Source of the DNA: Streptomyces erythrochromogenes
Lineage (GTDB): Bacteria; Actinomycetota; Actinomycetes; Streptomycetales; Streptomycetaceae
Length of the DNA stretch: 64,000 nucleotides
NCBI RefSeq assembly: GCF_036170895.1
Contig: NZ_CP108036.1
Location: 7,165,501 to 7,229,500, forward strand
Direction of reading: 5' to 3'
The notes below the pieces were generated by a model. That model was given only the letters and a program-made list of their open reading frames with translations. It searched no databases and was not told the origin of the DNA. Every line of letters begins with the position of its first letter. The first letter of the stretch is position 1. Both the position numbers and the translations under genes were made by a program. Positions 36,146-44,961 of this stretch are shown one piece after another.

Positions 36146-39100
36146 TCAGTTCGCCGGATGCGCCAACAGGGCCGTCAGTTCCTCCGGAGTGAAGGAACGA
36201 TGCGGCAGCCCTCCGGGCCCCCCACCGCCCGGCTCACCCCCCGCATCCTGCACGGCCGCCAGCAGCCGGCCCGCCTGCGCCCGCCAGGGCTGCGCGCCGA
36301 CCTCGCCGAAGCCGGCACAGGCCCGCCGGAACCTCTCCGCCGCCTCCGCACAGCGGCCCCCGAGCGCGTCCACGCACCCGAGGTCCGTCTCCACCCGGGC
36401 GTACAGGAACCGGTCCGCCAGTTCATCAGTGATCTCCAGGGCCTGCTGCAGCGTGTCCCCCGCCGCCTGCAGCAGGCCCTGGCTCCACTGCGTCTGGCCG
36501 AGGCCCCGCAGCGCGTGCGCCTCGCCGACCCGGTCGCCCTCACCGCGGGTCAGCCGCAGTACGGCGCCGAACGCCTCGGCGGCCTCCCCGAGGTCCCCCG
36601 CGCGCAGCCGCACCTCGGCCAGCCGGTACACGCTCTGTGCCTCGGCCCGTACCGATCCGGTGCGCCGGCTGAGCGCCACCGCCTGCTCGGCGAGCGGCAG
36701 CGCGCCGCCCACGTTGCCCCGGTCCAGCTCGATCTGCGCCTGGAAACCCAGCAGATGGGCCTCGTTCCCGATGTCCCCGGAGTCGTGGAAACCGCTGAGC
36801 GCCGCCTCGCAGTACTCCAGCGCCCGCTCCCAGTCGCCCTGGAACCGCGCGCACATGGCCAGGTTCCGCTGCGCGAGCGCCGCCCCGCCCAGATCGCCGG
36901 TGGTGCGCAGCAGCCGCAGCGCGGCCATGTTCCAGCCCTCGGCCTGCTCGTAGCGCCGCTGGTAGATCGCCAGCGACCCCAGCAGCCGCAGCATCGTCGC
37001 CTCGCCCGGCTCGTCGCCGGCCCGCCGGGCCGAGGCCAGGGCCTGTTCGGCGCTGCGCTGCCAGTCCTCCAGGTAGTTCTTCGTCTCGAAGTGCGGCACC
37101 GCGCTCTCGGTCAGCATCCAGGCGTAACCGGCCCGGCCCGTCTCCGCCGCCTGGGCCACCACGTCGGTCACCGCGGTGCGCTCCGACTCGAACCAGTCCA
37201 TCGGCGAGCCCAGCAGCTCGTCGGCGAGCTCGCCCAGGAAGCCGGGGGCGGCCGCCGCCGGACGGCCCACCGGGAACTCCCGCCCGTCGATCCGCCGGTG
37301 CGCCTCCTCGGCCAGCCACAGCCAGGCGCCGAAGGCACGCTCCAGCGCCGCGTCCGTCTCCCCCTCCGGCTCGTCCGACTCCGCCCGCTCCCGGGCGAAC
37401 AGCCGCAGCAGGTCCTGGAACCGGTAGCGGGCAGCCCGGCCCGGCGCCGCCTCCGCCACCTCCAGCAGCTGGGCGTCGACCAGGTGGTCGATCAGCTCCT
37501 CCGCGTGCCACACGCTGGTGTCCAGTACGGCCGCCCCCGCCCAGGCGGCGAAGTCCGCCGTGCGCAGCAGCCCGAGGCGCCGGTACATCCGGGCCGCCTC
37601 CGGCGGCAGGTCCCGGTAGGTGAGCCGGAAGCCCGCCCGGACCCCGCCCTCGCCCGGGCTCAGCACGTCGAGCCGGGACCGGTGGTCGCGCAGCCGCTCC
37701 ACGAGGCTCCGCACGCTCAGGTTGGGCTTGGCCGCCAGCCGTGCCCCGGCGATCCGCAGCGCCAGCGGCAGGCAGTCGCACAGCGCGCCGAGCTGCTCCA
37801 CGGCCACCGGGTCGCTGCCGAACCGGTCCGCCCCGGCCAGTTTGATCAGCAGGGCCGTCGCCTCGGTCGGCTCCAGCATCCGCAGCCGGATGCTGAGCGC
37901 CGTGTAGTCGCCGGTCAGGTCGCCCAGGTTCTCCCGGCTGGTGGCCAGCACCACGCTCCGCCCGCCGCCGGGCAGCAGGGGTCTGAGCTGGTGGAAGGAG
38001 CGTACGTTGTCCAGGACGATCAGCGTCTTGCGGGTGCGGAGCAGGCTCCGCAGCAGCGAGGCCCGCTCGTCGGGGTCGGCCGGCACCTGGGGTGCGGCGA
38101 TCCCGAGGGCGCGCAGGAAGCGGTCGAGCACGGCGGCGGGGGACACCGGCGCCTGCTCCTCGTCGTAGCCCCGCAGATCGGCGAAGAGCTGGCCGTCGGG
38201 GAACTGGTCGGCGACCTGGCTCGCCCAGTGCACCGCCAGTGCCGTCTTGCCCACCCCGCCCACGCCGACGATCGTCGCCAGTGCGGGGGTGTGGGGGTTG
38301 TACGGTTCCTTCAGCAGCCGGTCCAGCGAGGCCATCTCGCGCTGCCGACCGGTGAACGCCATGACCCCCGCGGGGAGTTGCGCCGGGATCGTGTGCACGG
38401 AGGCCGGCGCGGGGGCCACCACGGCCGGGGGCCGGGTCAGTTCCGGCGAGTCCCGCAGGATCAGGTCGTGCAACTGCCGCAGCCCCGGACCGGGTTCGAT
38501 CCCGAGCTGCTCGGTCAGTAACCGGCGGCCGTGCAGGAACACGTCGAGGGCCTCGGCCCGCTGGCCCGACCGGTACAGGGCCAGCATGAGGTGCTCGCGG
38601 CACTGCTCGCGCAGCGGGTGCCGTGCCACCAGCTCGGTGAGCTCGCCGATGAGCGCGCGGTGGCGGCCCAGCTGGAGCATCAGCCCCGCGCGCTCCTCGA
38701 TGAGCGTGAGCCTCATCTGCTCCAGCCGCGTCGCCTCGGCCTCCAGCCGGGAACCGGGCGTCTCCTCGAGCGCCGCGCCCCGCCAGATGCTCAGCGCCTC
38801 CTCGAACAGCGTGCAGGCTTCCTCGGTGCGGCCGTGCCGGGCGGCGTCGCGGCCCTGGTCGGCGCGCTCCAGGAACTCCTGGACGTCGACGCGGTGCTCA
38901 CCCTTGGCCAGCAGGTAGCCCGGGGGAGAGGTGATCAGCAGATCGGTCACCCCGGCCTGCTTGAAGGTCTTGCGCAGGGTGGCCACGCAGATCGCGATCT
39001 GGTTCCGTGCCGTCGCAGGAGGCGAATCCGGCCACACGGCGTCCACCAGGGTGTCCACCGAGACGACGCGGTCGGCATAGAGCACCAACATCGCGAGGAC

Positions 39101-39190
39101 CGTCGCCTGGCGCCGGCCGTTGATGCGCAAGGGGCCGTCCTCGGCCTGGACGAGCAGTGGCCCCAGCAGTCTGAAGACAAACCGATTCAA
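36146..39190 (-). CDS. AfsR-type regulator: SARP, NB-ARC and TPR domains
   Basis: 1014 residues, full AfsR architecture. OmpR-like winged helix about 5-95 (FRLLGPLLVQAEDGPLRI), BTAD about 100-250, STAND NTPase about 285-600 with Walker A GVGGVGKTAL and Walker B LIVLDNV, then a C-terminal TPR region about 660-980 (repeated motifs such as EATMLRLLGSLAIYQRRYEQAEGW). It starts at TTG 39190 with GGGGGA four bases upstream. It probably integrates a nucleotide- or ligand-dependent signal with DNA binding near promoters of secondary metabolism. It is the second AfsR-like gene in 6 kb, and with the SARP at 1327 the third SARP-domain protein around the cluster. Confidence 0.88.
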   Translation of the reverse strand: MNRFVFRLLGPLLVQAEDGPLRINGRRQATVLAMLVLYADRVVSVDTLVDAVWPDSPPATARNQIAICVATLRKTFKQAGVTDLLITSPPGYLLAKGEHRVDVQEFLERADQGRDAARHGRTEEACTLFEEALSIWRGAALEETPGSRLEAEATRLEQMRLTLIEERAGLMLQLGRHRALIGELTELVARHPLREQCREHLMLALYRSGQRAEALDVFLHGRRLLTEQLGIEPGPGLRQLHDLILRDSPELTRPPAVVAPAPASVHTIPAQLPAGVMAFTGRQREMASLDRLLKEPYNPHTPALATIVGVGGVGKTALAVHWASQVADQFPDGQLFADLRGYDEEQAPVSPAAVLDRFLRALGIAAPQVPADPDERASLLRSLLRTRKTLIVLDNVRSFHQLRPLLPGGGRSVVLATSRENLGDLTGDYTALSIRLRMLEPTEATALLIKLAGADRFGSDPVAVEQLGALCDCLPLALRIAGARLAAKPNLSVRSLVERLRDHRSRLDVLSPGEGGVRAGFRLTYRDLPPEAARMYRRLGLLRTADFAAWAGAAVLDTSVWHAEELIDHLVDAQLLEVAEAAPGRAARYRFQDLLRLFARERAESDEPEGETDAALERAFGAWLWLAEEAHRRIDGREFPVGRPAAAAPGFLGELADELLGSPMDWFESERTAVTDVVAQAAETGRAGYAWMLTESAVPHFETKNYLEDWQRSAEQALASARRAGDEPGEATMLRLLGSLAIYQRRYEQAEGWNMAALRLLRTTGDLGGAALAQRNLAMCARFQGDWERALEYCEAALSGFHDSGDIGNEAHLLGFQAQIELDRGNVGGALPLAEQAVALSRRTGSVRAEAQSVYRLAEVRLRAGDLGEAAEAFGAVLRLTRGEGDRVGEAHALRGLGQTQWSQGLLQAAGDTLQQALEITDELADRFLYARVETDLGCVDALGGRCAEAAERFRRACAGFGEVGAQPWRAQAGRLLAAVQDAGGEPGGGGPGGLPHRSFTPEELTALLAHPAN

Positions 39191-39331
39191 CAGGTCCCCC
39201 GCCTTTGAAACCCCGCGTCAGGCGCGAACGGTACCGCAAAGAAGATTCCTCGGTGCAGTCAACCTTTGGGAAAAGCAGCGGCTGTTTCAGGCCACCTTGT
39301 CCGTATAGCGGTAGAGGGGCGAGCGGGGTCC

Positions 39332-39802
39332 TCACGGAGAGTCGCCGGTGCCGACCGAGGACAGCGCGCCCGACAGTCCCCGAAGCATCTCGGCCGTTCG
39401 GTGCACCTCCTCCTCGCCGCCCAGGCTCTCGCACAGGTGCCGGGCCAGCTCGGCCAGACAGGAGTCGATCTCCCGTTTCACCGCCGCGCCCCGCTCGGTG
39501 GCGGCGAGCAGTTTCGCCCGCCGGTGCGCCGGATTGTCCAGGTAGACCGCGAGCCCCTGGGACACGAGCAGGTCCGCTATGCGCTGCACGCTCTGCCGGG
39601 TGGTCCCCACCCGCCGGGCCACCTCGGAGACCGACAGGGACTCGCCCGTCACCGTGCTGAGGATCTGCCAGCGTGCCGCACTGAGCCCGAACGACAGCGC
39701 CAGCCTGTCGACGGCGGCGGTGAACCGCCCGTTCAGCCGGAAGACCGCCACGGCGGCCCGGCTGAACGCCTCGGCCTCCCCGGACTCCGCTGTACGCGTC
39801 AA
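39332..39802 (-). CDS. MarR-family transcriptional regulator
   Basis: 156 residues from TTG 39802, chosen because AGGGGA sits six bases upstream; longer starts have no ribosome site. The winged helix-turn-helix is visible as LSVSEVARRVGTTRQSVQRIADLLVSQGLA, followed by the wing residues NPAHRRAKLLAATERG. MarR proteins usually repress an adjacent efflux gene and respond to phenolic or other aromatic ligands. It is divergent from the FUSC-type transporter gene at 40164, which fits an aromatic-acid efflux pair; whether it responds to the indole acid of the cluster is speculation. Confidence 0.85.
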   Translation of the reverse strand: MTRTAESGEAEAFSRAAVAVFRLNGRFTAAVDRLALSFGLSAARWQILSTVTGESLSVSEVARRVGTTRQSVQRIADLLVSQGLAVYLDNPAHRRAKLLAATERGAAVKREIDSCLAELARHLCESLGGEEEVHRTAEMLRGLSGALSSVGTGDSP

Positions 39803-40163
39803 CGCCGGTCCCCTTCCGTACGTCTTCCGGGTCGCTGCACGATAACAGCGCGTGGTCGCACGGACGAGAGCCGTGCACGCCCGGGGCGGAGGCACTCGGC
39901 CGTGACTGGTCCGTTGGCAGCCCTGTGGCCGACAGAACCCATGGGTAACCCTGCCAATGGCCCTGCCCACCGCGCGCGAGTTGAGCCAGTGGGCCCCCAG
40001 GTGCTTATCTGTGTCGTATCCATGTACTTACGGCGCCGCGCAGCGCCGGACGGCAACGAGGCCGGTTCCGGAGCGCGGCGCCTTCGCTGTGCCCGTCCGC
40101 AGCCCACCACCCCCGGGCGGCGCCGGGCCGGCGCGCACCACTGCAGGGGGGCGGCACACCGCT
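39803..40163. promoter_or_regulatory. Divergent MarR/FUSC intergenic region with candidate promoter and operator
   Basis: 361 bp without a convincing gene. A possible plus-strand promoter is TTGAGC (39981-39986) and TATCTG (40006-40011) with a 19-bp spacer. Just downstream an imperfect palindrome with arms CGTA and TACG spans 40015-40032 and could be the MarR operator. The rest is GC-rich and shows nothing recognisable. Confidence 0.3.
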
Positions 40164-41675
40164 GTGAAGAGGATGTTCGTAGCTCCGGATCCGGGGCGTC
40201 TGAGGCTCAGGACCTCGGCCCGCGCCGTGATCGGCGTCGGCGCCGCCGTCGCCCTCGCCGAAATGTGCGGTCTCTCCCTGACCGCCTCCATCACCGGCGG
40301 ACTCGCGGCCCTGCTCGCGCTCTTCACCGTCACCGACCCGACCGTGCGCCGCCAGGCCGTCACCACCGCCCTGCTGCCCGCCGCCGGATTCCCGGTCCTG
40401 GCCCTCGCCACGGCCCTGCACGGCGTGACCCCGCTCCGGGACGCCGCCTTCGTCCTCGTCGTCTTCTGCGGGGTCTACGCCCGCCGCTGGGGCCCCCGCG
40501 GGCACGCGCTCGGGATCTTCGCGTTCATGAACTTCTTCATCACGCAGTTCCTGCACGCCCTCCCCGCCCAGCTCCCCGAGCTGTACGCCGCCGTGGGCCT
40601 CGCCCTCGGCGCCGCCGCGGCCGTGCGCTTCCTGCTGTGGCCCATCGAGCGGCGCACCCCGCCGTCCGCCGCCCCCGCGCCGCTGCCCGGCCGCGGCCTG
40701 GCCCGGCACACGACCCGCCAGGCCTTCCAGGCGACCGCCGCGTGCGCCGTCGCCCTCTCCGTCGGCCAAGTGCTCTCCGAGGACCGCTGGTACTGGGCCG
40801 TCGGCACCGCCTGGTGGATCTTCGTCAACACCGCCTCCCGCGGCGAAACGCTCGTCCGCGGCTTCCGCCGGGTGCTCGGCACCGTCGTCGGCGTGGCCGC
40901 CGGCGTACTGATCGCCATCCCGCTGGACGGCGCGCCCGTACCCACCGCCCTCCTGGTCGCGGTCTGCGTCTTCGGGATCTTCTACACGGCCGCCGTCTCG
41001 TACAGCTGGATGATCCTCGCGGTCACGCTGATGGCGGGGCTGCTCTACGGCCTCCTCGGCGTGCTGGACCCCGGCCTGCTCGTGCTCCGCCTGGAGGAGA
41101 CGGCCGTCGGGGCCGTGTGCGCCGCGCTGGCCGTGGTGCTCGTCCTGCCGGTCACCACCCACGCCACGAACGACGCCTGGATCCAGCGCGCCCTGCGCTG
41201 CGTGCACGCCGCCACCGCCCAGGCCACCGCCCGCCTCGCCGGCTCCCCGACGGCCGACCCCGCCCCGCACGCCGCCGAGCTGGAGACCCTGCTGGCCCGG
41301 GTCCGGATGGCGCTCGCGCCGCTGGTCCACCCGCTCAGCCCGTTCCGCGCCCGCAAGGCCCGCGCCGGCCAGGTCATCGCCCTGCTGGACGACTGCGCCC
41401 GCGAGGTGCGCGGACTGGTGACCGTCGCCGCCGACCCGGACGCCGGACACGACGCCCGCCTCGCCGCCGCATGCTGGCGCGTCGAGGCGGCGGTGCAGGC
41501 GCTGACCGCCGGCGAGCGGGAGCTCGAAGAGCCCGCCGCGGCGGGCGCCACCGCGTCGCCCGCCGCCACCGCCGAGCCCGCGCTCGCCCACCTCCAGGGC
41601 CTGGAGCGGGCCCTCGCCGAACTGGCCACCCCGCTCGGCAGCGACCCGAAGGCGCCGTTCGTCATCAGCGCCTGA
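40164..41675 (+). CDS. FUSC-family inner-membrane transporter (aromatic acid exporter type)
   Basis: 503 residues from GTG 40164. Two blocks of hydrophobic segments (about residues 15-160 and 185-325) are separated by a short basic linker, with a soluble helical C-terminus of about 170 residues (PHAAELETLLARVRMALAPL), which is the FUSC/ArAE layout. The second block has the family feature WWIFVNTASRGETLVRGFRRVLGT. The family exports aromatic acids and other small molecules. The partner MarR regulator is divergent. The ribosome site is poorly placed, so the start is uncertain; ATG 40173 is an alternative. The 3' end overlaps the converging HelD gene by 11 bp. Confidence 0.82.
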   Translation: MKRMFVAPDPGRLRLRTSARAVIGVGAAVALAEMCGLSLTASITGGLAALLALFTVTDPTVRRQAVTTALLPAAGFPVLALATALHGVTPLRDAAFVLVVFCGVYARRWGPRGHALGIFAFMNFFITQFLHALPAQLPELYAAVGLALGAAAAVRFLLWPIERRTPPSAAPAPLPGRGLARHTTRQAFQATAACAVALSVGQVLSEDRWYWAVGTAWWIFVNTASRGETLVRGFRRVLGTVVGVAAGVLIAIPLDGAPVPTALLVAVCVFGIFYTAAVSYSWMILAVTLMAGLLYGLLGVLDPGLLVLRLEETAVGAVCAALAVVLVLPVTTHATNDAWIQRALRCVHAATAQATARLAGSPTADPAPHAAELETLLARVRMALAPLVHPLSPFRARKARAGQVIALLDDCAREVRGLVTVAADPDAGHDARLAAACWRVEAAVQALTAGERELEEPAAAGATASPAATAEPALAHLQGLERALAELATPLGSDPKAPFVISA

Positions 41676-43962
41676 GCAGCCCGCCCCAGGCCGGCGCCCG
41701 CCCCGAGGGCGGCCGGCCGGGGGAGTGCACGACCCCCAGGGCCTGGGTGGCCCGGGTCAGCGCCACGTACAGGTCGCTGGGCTCGAAGTCGGCCGGTTCC
41801 ACCACGATCACCGTGTCGAACTCCAGCCCCTTGGCCTGGCGCGGATCCAGCAGGACGACCTCCCGCGTCAGATCGGGCTCGGCGCCCTCCCGCACCCCCG
41901 GCAGTACGCCGGCCAGCGCCCCGTGCAGATCCCGGGGCGCGATCACCGCGAGCCGCCCCTCGGCCGGCCGCTCCCGCTCCACGGCCTCCGCGACCGCCCC
42001 GGCGAGGTCGTCGGACGCCCGCGCCCACGGCCGTACCCCGGTGGCCCGTACCGACCGCGGCGGTTCGAAACCGGGATCGCGCTCGCGCAGCACGGCCGCC
42101 GCCACCTCCATGATCTCGGCCGGCGTACGGTAGTTGACCCCGAGCCGGACCAGCTCCCAGCGCTCGCCGACGTACGGCGAGAGGATCCGCTCCCAGGACC
42201 CGCAGCCCGCCTCGTCACCGGTCTGCGCCGGATCGCCGACCAGCGTCATCGAGCGGGTCGGGCAACGCCGCATCAGCAGCCGCCACGCCATCTCCGACAG
42301 CTCCTGCGCCTCGTCCACGATGACGTGCCCGAAGGCCCACGTGCGGTCGGCCGCGGCGCGCTCGGCGGCGCTGCGGTGGTCGGCCTCCTCGTGGCGCTCC
42401 GCCATCCGCTCGGCGTCGATGATGTCGTGCGCCGCGAGGTACTCGTTCTCCTCGTCCTCGAACTCGTACGACTGCGAACCCGCGGACACGTCCAGCACGC
42501 CCTGCGCGTACGCGATGCGCCGCTGCCGCTGCCGCTCCTCGGCGGCGCGCAGCGCACTGTCGTCCTCCCCGAGCAGCTCCGCCGCCTCGTCCAGGAGCGG
42601 CACGTCGGCCGGGGTCCAGTCGGGCCGGGCCGACGGCGCCCGCCGGATGAGCCGGGCCTCGTCCGCGGGCAGGTGCGTGGGTTCGGCCAGGAAGTCGGCG
42701 ACCAGCCGCTGCGGGGTGAGCGAGGGCCACAGCGAGTCGATCGCCGCGTGCACGGCGCGGCTCGTCGCGATCTCCTTGCCGAGCTGGGCGACGTCGTCGG
42801 GGCCGAGCAGGTTCGGCCCGCCGTACGGATCGGCGCCCAGGCGGTCGGCGAGCTGCGCGGTGAGCGCGTCGATGATCCGGAAGGCGAACGTCGGCCGCGC
42901 CTGGTTGTGCGGCAGCCCGGTGGCCCGGGCGCGGTCGCGCGCCTCGTGGGCCATCGTGCGGTCCAGCAGCAGGGTCCCGTAGTCGTCGTGGTCGATCTCC
43001 AGCGCGGGTTCGGGGACGGTGTCGTACTCCTCTCCGGTGCCCGTCGGCACGTGTTCCGGCAGGGACTGCCGGTCGGCCACCACCCGGGCGAGGACCTGCG
43101 CCATCGCGGCGCGGCCCTTCACGGCGGCGGCTCCGGGGCGGTCGGTCCCGGTGGCGTGGACCCCGGGGAACAGCTCGCCCGGGGTGGACAGCAGTACGCC
43201 CGTCTCCCCGAGCGCGGGGAGCACCCCGCCGATGTAGCCCAGGAAGGCCGGACCCGGTCCGACGATCAGCACCCCGCGCTTGGCGAGCAGCTCGCGGTGG
43301 GCGTACAGCAGGTAGGCGGCGCGGTGCAGGGCCACCGCGGTCTTGCCGGTGCCGGGTCCGCCCTCGACGACCAGCACCCCCCGGTGCGTGGAGCGGATGA
43401 CCCGGTCCTGCTCGGCCTGGATGGTCCGCACGATGTCGTGCATGCGGCCGGTCCGGGCGGCGTCGAGCGCCGCCAGCAGCACGGCGTCCGCGTCGGCGCC
43501 CTCGTGGCCGGTGCGCTCCGCGTCGGTCAGGTCGAGGATCTCGTCGTGCAGGGCGGTGACGACCCGGCCCCGGCTGCTGATGTGCCGGCGGCGGCGCAGC
43601 CCCATCGGGGTGTGCCCGGTGGCGAGGTAGAAGGGGCGGGCGACCTCGGCCCGCCAGTCCAGGACCAGGGGAGTGCGTTCCGCGTCGTCGGCGCGGATCC
43701 CGATGCGGCCGATGTGGTGGTCGCGGCCGTCGGAGAACTCCAGACGCCCGAAACAGAGGCCGTTCTCACCGGCATTCAGGGCGGAGAGCAGACCGGACTG
43801 CTCGGCCACCAGGACGTCGCGCTCCAGGCGCGCCTGAAATCCGGTTCCGACGTCGCGCAATGCCCCTTCGACCGCCTGTTCGGCCTGGTCGCGCAGGTCG
43901 TCGAGGCGCCGATAGAGATCGGTGACGAATTGCTGCTCTTTCCGGAATTCCTCGGTTGACAA
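41665..43962 (-). CDS. HelD-like UvrD/Rep-family RNA polymerase recycling ATPase
   Basis: 765 residues. Seen: an N-terminal coiled-coil (KEQQFVTDLYRRLDDLRDQAEQAVEGAL), an insertion-type domain with HIGRIGI and LVLDWRAEVARPFY, Walker A GGPGTGKTAVAL, motif II HVIVDEAQELS, motif IV-like VNYRTPAEIM, and motif VI LYVALTRATQALGVV. This is the actinobacterial HelD pattern; such proteins pull stalled RNA polymerase off DNA and can protect against rifampicin. It starts at TTG 43962 with AGGAG five bases upstream; an in-frame ATG at 44013 is less well supported. It is divergent from the GNAT gene, and the region between them contains the most AT-rich stretch noticed in the window. Confidence 0.88.
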   Translation of the reverse strand: MSTEEFRKEQQFVTDLYRRLDDLRDQAEQAVEGALRDVGTGFQARLERDVLVAEQSGLLSALNAGENGLCFGRLEFSDGRDHHIGRIGIRADDAERTPLVLDWRAEVARPFYLATGHTPMGLRRRRHISSRGRVVTALHDEILDLTDAERTGHEGADADAVLLAALDAARTGRMHDIVRTIQAEQDRVIRSTHRGVLVVEGGPGTGKTAVALHRAAYLLYAHRELLAKRGVLIVGPGPAFLGYIGGVLPALGETGVLLSTPGELFPGVHATGTDRPGAAAVKGRAAMAQVLARVVADRQSLPEHVPTGTGEEYDTVPEPALEIDHDDYGTLLLDRTMAHEARDRARATGLPHNQARPTFAFRIIDALTAQLADRLGADPYGGPNLLGPDDVAQLGKEIATSRAVHAAIDSLWPSLTPQRLVADFLAEPTHLPADEARLIRRAPSARPDWTPADVPLLDEAAELLGEDDSALRAAEERQRQRRIAYAQGVLDVSAGSQSYEFEDEENEYLAAHDIIDAERMAERHEEADHRSAAERAAADRTWAFGHVIVDEAQELSEMAWRLLMRRCPTRSMTLVGDPAQTGDEAGCGSWERILSPYVGERWELVRLGVNYRTPAEIMEVAAAVLRERDPGFEPPRSVRATGVRPWARASDDLAGAVAEAVERERPAEGRLAVIAPRDLHGALAGVLPGVREGAEPDLTREVVLLDPRQAKGLEFDTVIVVEPADFEPSDLYVALTRATQALGVVHSPGRPPSGRAPAWGGLLRR

Positions 43963-44026
43963 TTGCACTCCTGCCGCGCTACAGTGTCCTCGTAAGCTTT
44001 CTTGCGTCATCACTCAAGGTGAAGTC

Positions 44027-44046
44027 GCGAAATATTTAATATACGC
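44027..44046. promoter_or_regulatory. AT-rich divergent promoter/operator between HelD and GNAT genes
   Basis: A strongly AT-rich stretch, CGCGAAATATTTAATATACG (44027-44046), is unusual in this GC-rich window and is close to palindromic. It is 58 bp before the GNAT start and 65 bp from the HelD start. Leftward, TTGAGT followed after 17 bp by TACGAG is a possible promoter for HelD. Confidence 0.45.
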
Positions 44047-44103
44047 CTTCTCCTCCCTCGGAGCCGAATTCGGCCGGGGGATTTTTTGCGTACGGTGGAT
44101 CCC

Positions 44104-44691
44104 ATGACCACCGCACACGGCCCCGCCGACGGAATCGTCTACCGCCTCGCCCGCCCCGAGGACGCTGGCGCCATCGAGGCCCTGGACAGCTCCTTCACCA
44201 CCCCCACCGTCTTCGAGGTGGCCGCCTCCGCCGACGGCTTCGGCTTCCTGCTCCGCGAGGTCCCCGTGGACCCGCCCGTATACAAGGCGTTCCCGCCCGA
44301 GGAGCACGACGAGCAGGGGTTCGCCGGCTCCAGGGGCCCCGATGTGGACGCGGACGCGCGCACCTTCGTGGCCCTCGACGGCGGCGAGCTCTGCGGGTTC
44401 GCCGCCGTCGGCTACGCCGCGTGGAACCGGCGGTTGACGATCGAGGACATCGAGGTCGCGCCCGGCCACCGGGGCCGCGGGATCGGCAGCGCCCTGATGG
44501 AGCGCGCCGCGGAGTTCGCCCGCGAACGGGGCGCGGACCACCTCTGGCTGGAGGTCAGCTCGGTCAACGCCCCCGCCGTGCACGCCTACCGGCGCATGGG
44601 GTTCGGCTTCTGCGGCCTCGACACCGCCCTCTACGGGGGCACTCCCTCCGCGGGCGAGCGGGCGCTCTTCATGAGCCGGCCCTGCCGCTGA
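44104..44691 (+). CDS. GNAT-family N-acetyltransferase (streptothricin-acetyltransferase-like)
   Basis: 195 residues from ATG 44104. The acetyl-CoA loop is PGHRGRGIGSALMERA; the downstream block LWLEVSSVNAPAVHAYRRMG and the C-terminal FGFCGLDTALYGG strongly resemble the GNAT subgroup that includes streptothricin acetyltransferases, many of which have no tested activity. The likely role is acetylation of an amine on a small molecule or antibiotic. It is divergent from HelD, itself often linked to antibiotic tolerance. A longer start at TTG 44086 is possible but less likely. Confidence 0.85.
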   Translation: MTTAHGPADGIVYRLARPEDAGAIEALDSSFTTPTVFEVAASADGFGFLLREVPVDPPVYKAFPPEEHDEQGFAGSRGPDVDADARTFVALDGGELCGFAAVGYAAWNRRLTIEDIEVAPGHRGRGIGSALMERAAEFARERGADHLWLEVSSVNAPAVHAYRRMGFGFCGLDTALYGGTPSAGERALFMSRPCR

Positions 44692-44961
44692 CCCGTCTCG
44701 ACCCGCCGGCCGTCTCGCAGGACCCGCGCGCGCCGGCGCGCGAAAAGCTTCTGACGGGCCGTCAAGTCGCCCGGTGTGCCGGATTTTACGCCTGCGCGCC
44801 CCCCGTCCGCAGCCCGATCCATGAGGATCACCCGGAGGAGTGTTCCGGGAGCTCATGCCACACGCCGCTGACCTGCGGCAGGTACAACGGGTAATTGTTT
44901 ACTGCACATTCATCCGGCACGTACAGGGTGGATCTGGTCGGACAGGGGGTAACCCGCCGGA

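Noticed and set aside
44726..44745. GC palindrome around CGCGCGCCGGCGCGCG after the GNAT gene
   Set aside because: Self-complementary without a loop, so a poor terminator, and such GC runs are common at this base composition.
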